A stretch of DNA of 64,000 nucleotides from Poteriospumella lacustris (lineage: Eukaryota; Sar; Chrysophyceae; Chromulinales; Dinobryaceae). The DNA is taken from contig SMOI01000087.1 in the NCBI GenBank assembly GCA_008000375.1, positions 7,682 through 71,681 of the forward strand. Direction: 5' to 3'. Under the pieces are notes generated by a model. That model was given only the letters and a program-made list of their open reading frames with translations. It did no database searches and was not told where the DNA came from. Position numbers and translations under genes: made by a program. Below, piece after piece: positions 55,946 through 64,000 of this stretch (within the stretch, counting starts at the first letter, position 1; every line of letters begins with the position of its first letter).

Positions 55946-58900
55946 ATGGGCAACCGATCGTCATCGAACCCACACGCTATTCTTGAGAATGAAAATCGTC
56001 GTTACTTCGTATCGTTCAAGTCAAGACGATTGATCGGAGAAGGAGTATTGTCATACGTAGTCTTCACTTTTACGGTGAGGTTTCAGAGATACTCATGGGA
56101 CATCAACTTTCGATTCCATGATGTGGTGAAGCTTGACAGGATTCTCCTTCGCGAATTTCCGGAGGAGATGTCCAGTATTACCCGCCCATCGAAGCACAAC
56201 AAGATTTTTTTCACACATGATCAGCGCTTTCTTGCAGTTCGAGAAAAGCTGCTGAACAAGTATCTGCAGGATGTTCTGGATAGCGTTCAGAATGACCATT
56301 TTCTTCCTTTGCGTATATTCATGGAATCAAGTTGTGTTTCTTTCTGTCCGGACTTCGGACGGAAGGGAAAAGAGGGCTGGTTAAAGAAGTGTTCAGGTGG
56401 TTATCACCAGGGGTTTTCTCGTAAAACGGGAGACTATATTTCCGTCTGGACGTGGAGATGGTTTGTTCTCGTGGACAACTGCATCGTGTGGATGAAGAAC
56501 CCCTCCGACCCAACCGTGTACGGGTCGATGCAACTCGATCAAAGCTTCTCTGTTTCCAGAACGGGTCGCGTGATATCTATCACCAATGCTACGCGTAGGC
56601 TTCTTCTCTTTGCCCAAACCACGCGCAGTGCCGAGGAATGGGAATTGGCCTTCCGCAACTTTTTTTATCCTTCACCAAAGCTTTTCGCACAGGTCCACCG
56701 CAGCACCTACCCAGTGCGAGATAATTGTCATGTCAACGCTTACACATTACCAAGGGATTACTATCAATCGCTGGCAATGGCGCTTCTTTCCGCTCAAAAG
56801 GAGATATTCATCGCGTCGTGGAAGAACAGCCCAACGGTGTTGTTGACCCGCCCGCCTTTGCCTCCGATTCGATTGGACCAGCTGTTGAAGTTCAAGGCCG
56901 ACCAAGGTGTACAAATATATATCCTACTTTACAAAGAAGTGGAGCATATTGGTCAAGGAAACGATTCAGCGGGCGCCAAGAAGAAGCTGGAAGGGCTGTC
57001 GCCCAACATTCACGTTATTCGCCACCCGAACAAGTTCTTAGGAGGTTCTACGGCCTTGCTGTGGTCTCATCACGAAAAACTTGTCGTCATTGATCGAAGC
57101 AGTGCCTACGTTGGGGGCATTGATTTGGCGTTTCAGCGTTGGGACGACGAAAACCATCGTTTAGCCGACGAGGACGGCATCCTCTTCCCCGGCAATGACT
57201 ATCGCCAACCTTCGCCGGGGGTATTCAAACCCGCGCGAAACATTTTGGAAGAAGGCGACGCGGATCCGTTGTTCGACGACGGCATGGTGGAGGTGGAGGT
57301 GAACCAGGAAGAGAACCTCCCCGTCGCACTGTCGGCCCTGGCCGACGACGACGAGCTCTACGAAGTGCAAGTCGTCGTCGACTTCAACGACCTTGGCGGC
57401 GGCGCTTTCCCCACGGCCCCTAGCGCCACCGCAACGAACCTGTCACCTTCCTCTGCCGCGAGCACCAGCAGCGCGCCGCCGCTGAATTCGTACGGGGCCG
57501 CATCGGCGCCGCATTCGAGCACGCATCAGCACCCGGCGAAGCAAGCGTCGAGTCCACCGGATGATGACGATGTCGAAAGTGCGACCTGGGAAGAAGACCG
57601 CGACGTCGGCACGACCGCAGAGGAGCGACAGGTACAGTCCCCGCAGTGACGTTTGCTTGTTTCGTTTGTTCACCTGTTGACCGTGGCGGTGTGTTCGTTG
57701 TGCGCGTTTGTGTGTTGCGACAGGCGCTGCAAGCTCAGGGCATCAACGTCGACACCAGCGACCCGAACAAGCTCATGGCGTCCGATTCCTTCACCTCCCG
57801 CGGGTCTATCATCTCTTCAATGTCCTCTTCCATTTCCGCCTCACGAGAATCCATCCACGCCTCGTTGAACAACATCTCCGATCACTTCCGTTTCTACGCA
57901 GAGCGAGCTCAAACCGCCCTGCAGGCCTACGTCGACGAGGTGCAGACGAAGAAACGCATTCAGAAATCGAATTTGTGGGAGACCCGAGATCAATACCCAC
58001 GAATGCCGTGGCACGACCTGCAAGTGGGTGTCACGGGTCGCGTCGCGCGTGATGCCGCGTCGCACTTCCTGCAGCGGTGGAATCACCACCGTTTGTCCAC
58101 CAGTGACTACGCGCAGCCCGTGCTGCACGACATCACGGACGACACGTTGTTCACCGTGTGTGCACGCTGCCAACACTCGCAGATCATTGAAAGCGCCTCG
58201 TCGTGTCCGCGTTGTCAGTACGATCTGGGCCCGGTGAACTCGTTTTCCACACCGGAATCGGTGCTGTATCAACCGATCCCACCGTCCCGATACTCGTACA
58301 TCGTGTTTACCTGCACGTATTCGATGGAGAAGAAGCTGCCGATGCGTATGGAAGGCGATTGCCCCGTCGTCGTGACGCGGGTGTTGAATCAACAGTCGTA
58401 CGGCGGGCTGCTGCAGCGCACGCAAGCGGTGGACGAGTTTGGTCGTCCGATCGATACGCAGTCGTTGGAAGACGCCGAGCAAAATGACCGCGAGGGCTAC
58501 TTGGTGGACGTCTGTGGCTCAGAGGCCGAATGGCTGCAGGCCTTTGGCTTGTACCCTGCACGGGGCGACGTCGTCATGGAGGTGAACGGTGTGGCGGTGA
58601 CGCACTTGAACTCGCACCAGTTGAAGCGCTTGATCAGCCGTCATCGGCGCGGACTGTGCCAACTCGGCGGCGAGGCAGCCTCCTCCTCGTCATCGCCAGA
58701 CGCCCTGCGCATCACCTTTCGTCGCCATTACATCGAAGGCATGCAGCCGTTGGATAAGAAGGAGGACGAGGGCGTGGACGGCGACCTGTTGCCCAACAAG
58801 GCGGACGACGCTGCTGGCACCGCGCCGACGGTCATCGTCAGCGTGCTGGGCAGTGACGCGGTGGTGGCGGAGGGGTCGGTGAAAGTCCCCGCCGCACCTC

Positions 58901-60372
58901 CGGCCGCACCGTTGGACAGCGCGAGCATGTTGGCGGCGAAGCAGGCGGCGATGGGAGTGGGGGCGACGGCTGTTGCCCCGTCGCTGCACCCCCCGGCACC
59001 GACTGTGGTGGCGGCCTCCGTCAGCTCTTCGTCGCCCAATGCGGTCGCCATGAGCGATTCGGATCGAAGCACGCCGCCGTTGACGCAGCGACGCGCCTCC
59101 ACCGCCTCGCCGACTGCGGTGACGCCCTCGTCCGCAGTGGCCAAGGCCACCGCCAAGTCGCCGGCGGCCGCCGCCGAAGTCTTTCACCCGATTTGCTCGG
59201 CGGCCGCGCACCGCGAGTCCGCCTTGTCCATCTCCCATTTCTTTCACGATTTCAAACGGTACTGCGAGCCCATGCCGCGGGTCATCGACGAGCAAGGCAC
59301 CTGTCGCGTGCAACTGCTGCGCAGCGTCGGCAAGTGGTCGGTCGGGACGTCCAACGTCGAGTCATCGATTCAAAACGCGTACATCGAGTGCATTCAGCAG
59401 GCCAAGCACTTCATTTACATCGAGAATCAGTTCTTCGTCTCGTCGACGGCGGGCAGCGACGTCCAAAACGGCGTCGTCAACGCGCTGATCGACCGCATTT
59501 CCGAGGCGTTTCAAAACCAACAAGTCTTCCGCGTCATCGTCATCATCCCGATGCACCCCAACGGCGACTTCTGCAATGCGCTCAAGGCGAAATGCGTGAT
59601 GCATTACGAGTACGCGACGATCAATCGGGGAATGCACTCGATGTTCGGTCGTCTGACGCGCATGTGTCCCGGCATCACGATCTCGGACTTCGTCAGCTTC
59701 TATTCGCTCCGCAATTGGGGCGTCTTGAACAACAAGGTGTATTCGGAGCAGATCTACGTCCACGACAAGCTGCTGATCGTCGACGACCGCGTGGCCATCA
59801 TCGGCAGTGCGAACATCAACGATCGCAGTATGCTCGGCTCGCGTGATTCGGAAGTGGCGGTGAAGATCGAAGATACGCTGGAGATCGAGACGCGATTCAA
59901 CGGGAGCGTCGTCACGGTGGGGTACATGCCGCACATGCTGCGACTGAAGTTGATGAAGCAACATCTGCGCGACGAATCCATCGGTAAGTGACAGTGGCCG
60001 CGGACGGAGGAGGACCGTGCCGCCATTTGCCAGCGCTTGTTCTCACCTGTGACTGTGTTTCCTTGTGTAGATGTGGCCGACATCGTTGGCAACGAAGGCT
60101 ACCGTCTGTGGCGATCCATAGCGACGCACAATTCCAGTGTATATGACGAGCTGGATGGGCAAATGTCGTTTTACCGCTGCACGTCGATCACGGATTACCG
60201 GGCGGCGCTGCAGGCGCATCTGCCGCGGTCTATTCTTGACTCGGAAACGCAGCAAAGTTTATCGGAAATCCGCGGCTTTATCGTGGATTGGCCGCAGCAG
60301 TTTTTAAGCCGTGAAGATTTGGCGCCGTCGTATGCCACGCGCGCGATGATCCCGAACGAATTGTGGGTGTAG
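55946..60372 (+). CDS. PX-PH phospholipase D with inserted zinc ribbon and PDZ-like domain
   Basis: Three exons, 55946-57631, 57724-59983 and 60071-60372, give 1415 residues; introns are 92 and 87 nt. The N-terminus MGNRSSS fits myristoylation. Domain order: PX-like (about 20-135), PH-like (about 145-260, GWLKKCSGGYHQG to EWELAFRNFF), first HKD half near 373 (HHEKLVVIDRSSAYVGGID), then a long insert, and the second half from about 1080 with IENQFF and HDKLLIVDDRVAIIGSANIND (His/Lys/Asp near 1241). PLD hydrolyses phosphatidylcholine to phosphatidic acid. The insert of ~650 residues has low-complexity stretches, a CxxC-x10-CxxC zinc ribbon at about 707-730 (CARCQHSQ...CPRCQYDLG) and a PDZ-like domain at about 821-890 (GLYPARGDVVMEVNGVAV). 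PX and PH bind phosphoinositides, so membrane recruitment is expected. Confidence 0.85.
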
Positions 60373-60799
60373 CCGACCCGGCCGTGTCACGTTGCTGTTC
60401 AACACATCTCCTTTCTCTATTGCTTTTTGCCATTGGTTTCCTTCTGTTGTTTCTTTCTCATTTTTGATTGATCGCCTCGCCGCCCTTTGTTGTAGGCGAG
60501 GCGCCCCGAGCTGTGATCGCAGCACCGACGGGCAGTGTGTGCGTGCAGGCGATGATCACCCTCCAGTTATTTATCTCTTGCAGCATTCGAGCTACGTCGG
60601 AATATTTCACTTATTGTCTCCCTTCTTGTAAATACTCCACAAATTCTTGTTATTCTGTGCATCGATCGTCACCGCCCGTCGTCACCGTCGTCTGTGTCCC
60701 TCTGTCCTCTGCTGTCCTGAGTGGTTGGTCCAGACTTGAAACGGTTTCTCGAACATGACGACGACGACGAAGACACGACGACGACGACGACACGACGAC

Positions 60800-60838
<39 letters not shown>

Positions 60839-61057
60839 CCGTTGCTGCGTCGGTGGCAGCTTGGGAACTCTTCTGGAGACTTCTTTCCCTTATTTCGTTT
60901 ATCATCTGCTATTTATTATCGAATAAGAGGTGACCTGTCGCTACCGGTATCTCAAACACACTTTATAATTGAAGAATTGTGATTTGTTTATTTTAAGTGA
61001 CTTTTTGTCGCTTTCTCATCAGACAAAGCATTAACGAAGTGCAACGAATCCATCGAA
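60373..61057. other. intergenic region with GAC microsatellite
   Basis: 685 bp. The first ~350 bp is T-rich (3' UTR of the phospholipase gene). An imperfect (GAC)n run lies at 60756-60836. The right end is the 5' region of the ataxin-3-like gene. No further gene seen. Confidence 0.55.
60756..60836 (+). repeat. imperfect (GAC)n microsatellite
   Basis: About 80 bp of GAC/ACG triplets with a few CACGAC interruptions. Confidence 0.9.
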
Positions 61058-61939
61058 ATGTCGAACTGGAAGCAAAGTCCGAACTATATTTATCACGAGC
61101 GCCAGGAGAGCATGCTTTGTGGGCAGCATTGCTTGAACAACTTAATGCAGGGACCATTCTTCAACGCAGTCGAACTCAGCAACATCGCATTGCAGCTCGA
61201 CGCACAAGAACGTGCATTGGTTGGGAAATCCTTGGAATATCACTCTGCCAATGTCGATGACTCGGGGAACTTTTCCATCCAAGTTCTCAAGGCCGCGTTG
61301 GCGCAGCACAATATCAACTTAGAGCCCTGGCATCAGCGGCCCGGAGAGGCTGCCAGGGATCCCAGTCGCGAAAAGGCCTTCATAGTCAACCGATCGAGCC
61401 ATTGGTATGCCGTTCGAAAGCTCCACAGCGAGTGGTGGAATCTGAACTCTTCCCAAGAGCTGCCTGAGTCGATCTCGTCGTTCTACATGATGGCCTTCTT
61501 CTCGGGCTTGAAGGCGGACGGCTACACCATTTTTGTGGCTTCTGGGCCAGGCTTGGTTGACAAGCGCGAGCCTGCCAGTGTTGATTACTTGCCGAAGATC
61601 CCAACAGGAGTGTGGCACGAGGAGCGACAGTTGAAGGCGCTCATTGAAAGCGGCGGAAGTGGCGCTGGCTTCGCCACGCCGGCAGCACCCACGGAACCAG
61701 AGAAGAAGTTCAATGCTTTCGAGGGCAAGGCCCGGCGATTGGACGGGCGAGATGAGTCCGTAGCTCAAGGTGGTGAAAATCTCCTCGCGCAGCTGGACGG
61801 TGCGGATGCCGACGAAGAGCTCCAGCTGGCCCTGGCCATTAGTGCCAGCTTGCAGCAGCAAGAGCAGGCGAAGAAGGAGCCCACCAAAGATGAGATCCGC
61901 GCGAAGCGGTTAGCAGCCCTCGAGAAGCGGGGCATCTAA
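61058..61939 (+). CDS. ataxin-3-like Josephin deubiquitinase
   Basis: 293 residues from ATG at 61058, no intron. A Josephin domain covers residues ~10-180: catalytic Cys25 in CGQHCLNNL, His near 115 in SSHWYAVRKL and Asn/Asp position near 130 in WWNLNS complete the triad of human ataxin-3 (C14, H119, N134). It cleaves ubiquitin chains. A ubiquitin-interacting motif follows near residue 250 (DEELQLALAISASLQQ), and the end has a basic AKRLAALEKRG helix where ataxin-3 binds p97/VCP; that role is inferred. The polyQ tract of human ataxin-3 is absent. The domain order Josephin-UIM is that of the ataxin-3 subfamily, not of the smaller Josephins. Confidence 0.9.
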   Translation: MSNWKQSPNYIYHERQESMLCGQHCLNNLMQGPFFNAVELSNIALQLDAQERALVGKSLEYHSANVDDSGNFSIQVLKAALAQHNINLEPWHQRPGEAARDPSREKAFIVNRSSHWYAVRKLHSEWWNLNSSQELPESISSFYMMAFFSGLKADGYTIFVASGPGLVDKREPASVDYLPKIPTGVWHEERQLKALIESGGSGAGFATPAAPTEPEKKFNAFEGKARRLDGRDESVAQGGENLLAQLDGADADEELQLALAISASLQQQEQAKKEPTKDEIRAKRLAALEKRGI

Positions 61940-62479
61940 CATCGCTTCCTGGGATAGACACGACTATAAGCTCCTGCCTTGGCTTTGTAGATACGTTTTG
62001 TGCATTCAACGACCCGACTGCCCATGGTTTTGTGGCAACCAGACCACATACGTAATGAGGTTATACATACACAACCCAGTCTTTCGTTCCAAACCAATTC
62101 AACGGGCTCACCAAACGAACAATCTCCAGTTACCACGTCGTTCCATCCCTCCCTTCCCGTCATAGGTGCCATACCCAACGCAATTTGACAGCTGATCCTA
62201 CCAACACTGCTAACCGCAATCATATTCCTCATACAGCGCATCGCCATTTGTTCCGCTTTTTTGCGCACGATATGCCCGGCATCGACCGACAAGAATTCCA
62301 GTTAAGCGACGCAAACCATAAAGATTCATCATGATGACCAAGTACGCTTTTAATTGATACTCACAATCATCTTCTCTGACCTTGCTCTGAATTCCCACAA
62401 CACAGAGAGTGAATGGTAACGCCGTTCCTCGACTTTCCACTTCTGACGAAGTGATCAGAAAATCGGCCCGCGCAGACAT
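61936..62479 (-). CDS. possible small gene, structure unresolved
   Basis: On the minus strand an ATG at 62479 opens 89 codons (MSARADFLITSSEVESRG..., with PFTLCVVGIQSK) to a stop at 62210, and an overlapping frame from 62292 runs 118 codons to 61936 (contains MTGREGWNDV and CSFGEPVELVWNERLGC). Both look somewhat protein-like, and a donor-like GTGAGT lies at about 62369, but I could not join the frames with a convincing acceptor. It would overlap the end of the ataxin-3-like gene on the other strand. It may be non-coding 3' flank. Confidence 0.25.
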
Positions 62480-62575
62480 TTTTCCGCATTTCCCCCTTGT
62501 GTCTTGCAGAAGAATTTGAATAGTTTCACCGGTCGGCTGTCGAGTGTCCCAAACTCTAAAATTGAGCCCTTCTAA

Positions 62576-63318
62576 CTAACCCTTGTAGTCAGCGAAGCTT
62601 CGTGAAGCTACGGCTTCGCGGCCATCGGATGGTGGCTTTTCAAGCTCAGAATAATTATCCCCGGCAAGAGAGCCTTGAAACCAAAGCTTTAATTGTCTTT
62701 CTTCTTCATCGCTATTTGAAATTATGGTGCTAGCATGAATTGTTCCATCCGGGTGCTTGGCACCTAGAGAGTCGGGAAATTCCGTGGCCAGACAGACGAT
62801 TGAGTTGCAGGATAGTACGTCTCTCCTGAAAATCAGTAAAATATTAAAGATGGAAATCAATAAAGCAACAAAATATAGGGAAGCGATGAAAAGCATTCTT
62901 ATGATGGCTAAAAGCAAACGATAAATAAAAGAAAGCCAGAAAAAAGTTTACCTGTCGAACCACCTCCGCCTGGCGCACCTATAATTGGAAACAATTTAGC
63001 ATCATCAGAAAGTGTAAGTAACAGGGAAAGAGGCGGATAGGATATTGAAAAAGAATAATTAAAATGGAGGACAAAAAAGAATGCGACAGGAAAACAATGA
63101 TGCTTACCTATTGGCTGAACAGGCTCACCTCCAACAAAGACAAGAGTGCCGGTTAAATCACCGATGACTTCATCTCCTGACACAGCAACACCATCCTCTT
63201 CAATTCCACCATGTCGAAGACCAGGACGCTTTCTTATCTCATGTAAGGTTTTTCCCACTGTCCATCCAGCACTAAAGAGAATGACCAGTCCCTTAACAAC
63301 AATACCCTTCGTCGACAT
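62576..63318 (-). CDS. small single-span membrane protein with 27-nt microexon
   Basis: Three exons on the minus strand: 63318-63108, 62978-62952 (27 nt) and 62907-62576, giving 189 residues. Introns are 129 and 44 nt, with GTAAGC...TAG and GTAAAC...TAG borders; the joined frame has no stop and reads ...EPVQPIG-APGGGGSTG-AIIRMLF. The N-terminal hydrophobic stretch (IVVKGLVILFSAGWTVG) could be a signal anchor. A strong membrane span lies in exon 3 (LFIASLYFVALLISIFNILLIF), then a ~75-residue soluble tail with an acidic SNSDEEERQL. The family is not recognised. The exon model rests on splice borders and frame only. The 44-nt intron is the shortest seen in this window. Confidence 0.5.
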
Positions 63319-63646
63319 TGCGGACTTTTTTTAAGATCGAGATCGCCATCGAAATGGGAAATGAAAATATTGGATGGAGCGCCGCTCCGACGTCGCACCG
63401 ACAGCCTTCGGACTGAACGAAGTAAATAACAGATCCACGAAGATACATAGCGTAATTCCCACTGCTTGGTGCGACTCGGTAGGTGTTCGCTGGTAAAAAC
63501 TGAAACCGTCTAGACCACAGGTGGCGTCTTCTTTGACGTCGAAAGAGTCGCAGGATCCTCCCGCCCATCAACGAGTGGAAGTTCCTCGGGAGAAAAACGA
63601 ATGACACACATTTGATTGTGGCATCTACAAGGCCGAGAGAACGAAG
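63319..63646. promoter_or_regulatory. divergent intergenic region
   Basis: 328 bp between the head-to-head small membrane protein gene and the partial gene at the window end; both promoters expected here. No motif named. Confidence 0.45.
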
Positions 63647-64000
63647 ATGAATTCTTTCCGCCTCCTTGTTCGTGGGGATGAGCCCCTCATCCACGACCTC
63701 GCCGCGACCATCGGCCGCCATCGCGCTATGTTCCTGCTGAACAACCTGAAGGTGACCGAGGGCCTGGCCAGCGTGGACCAATACGAGAAAGGGTGGACCC
63801 CAACGCAGGCGAGCGAGGGGGACTACTACGGAATATTCGGACCGGGAGGAGAGTCGGCGGAGGATTGTGCGTTGGCGGGAGTGGTGGCACATTTCTGGAA
63901 CAACAATTTAGTAGTACAGTTTCCGTCCGATGCAGCGAGTGAAGACGCAAAGAAAGAAGTTCTTGACAAGTTGTTGCGTCATTTGGGTGAGAAATGCCGC
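63647..64000 (+). CDS. 5' part of an unknown gene, running off the window
   Basis: From ATG at 63647 the frame stays open for 118 codons to the window edge. It starts MNSFRLLVRGDEPLIHDLAA, and contains a hydrophilic, Gly-rich middle (DYYGIFGPGGESAEDC), then AHFWNNNLVVQFPS and an amphipathic helix (KKEVLDKLLRHLGEKC). No signal peptide or membrane span. The composition (GC-rich codons, sensible amino-acid mix) supports coding. The family is not recognised. It could be the first exon only. Confidence 0.6.
   Translation, partial: MNSFRLLVRGDEPLIHDLAATIGRHRAMFLLNNLKVTEGLASVDQYEKGWTPTQASEGDYYGIFGPGGESAEDCALAGVVAHFWNNNLVVQFPSDAASEDAKKEVLDKLLRHLGEKCR

Noticed and set aside
1-64000. Virus-derived or transposon genes
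   Set aside because: No reverse transcriptase, integrase, transposase, capsid-like or toxin-like frames were recognised.

Overview
The window is nuclear DNA from a gene-dense microbial eukaryote, most likely a photosynthetic stramenopile (ochrophyte) or another alga with a red-derived complex plastid. Genes start at ATG in eukaryotic context and are split by few, short GT-AG introns (44-129 nt). One triose-phosphate-type translocator (32302-33471) begins with a signal peptide whose predicted cleavage leaves Phe at +1, the hallmark of targeting to plastids with more than two membranes; a second translocator (282-1394) has no presequence. A release-factor-like protein (44034-44698) also shows a signal peptide with a Phe nearby. 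A FYVE-ankyrin giant protein, a PX-PH phospholipase D, and a LOV protein with an RGS-like helical region fit stramenopile gene content. The species itself cannot be named from the sequence.

Layout. 0-9 kb: end of an unknown gene, translocator 1, an IQ-motif MFI/C11orf65-type protein, a GNAT acetyltransferase, and a three-exon TMTC-like protein. 9.6-13.8 kb: a large protein with a degenerate LOV/PAS region, followed by 1.8 kb of pyrimidine-rich non-coding DNA. 13.7-18.7 kb: two inverted glycosyltransferase paralogues that share a 263-bp near-identical tract. 19-24 kb: an RBMX2/Ist3-type splicing factor, an IQ+TPR protein and a dienelactone-hydrolase-like protein. 24.2-30.06 kb: about 5.8 kb without a credible gene, strongly T-poor on the plus strand. 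30-35.3 kb: the LOV photoreceptor candidate (minus), divergent from plastid translocator 2 (plus), then an organellar-type seryl-tRNA synthetase. 36.4-41.2 kb: a 1601-residue LRR protein with a multi-pass membrane C-terminus. 42-45 kb: an intron-containing tRNA-Tyr, a PIG-W/GWT1-type acyltransferase and an ArfB/ICT1-type release factor. 45-52.6 kb: a 1852-residue UBA-FYVE-ankyrin protein and a CIR1-like protein. 53-55.7 kb: two ADP/ATP-carrier genes with identical proteins, in a large inverted repeat. 55.9-64 kb: a PX-PH phospholipase D carrying an inserted zinc ribbon and a PDZ-like domain, an ataxin-3-like Josephin protease, a small membrane protein with a 27-nt microexon, and the 5' part of an unknown gene.

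The most unusual items are: (1) a pair of N-terminally lipidated-looking proteins, one with an intact LOV domain (Cys516) and one whose LOV-like region has lost the cysteine, each followed on its sense strand by an exceptionally long T-rich, A-poor non-coding stretch; (2) the gene-conversion-like tract between the glycosyltransferases; (3) the 2.75-kb carrier palindrome; (4) the domain architecture of the phospholipase D. All calls rest on reading the sequence and remembered family motifs; no database search was run.
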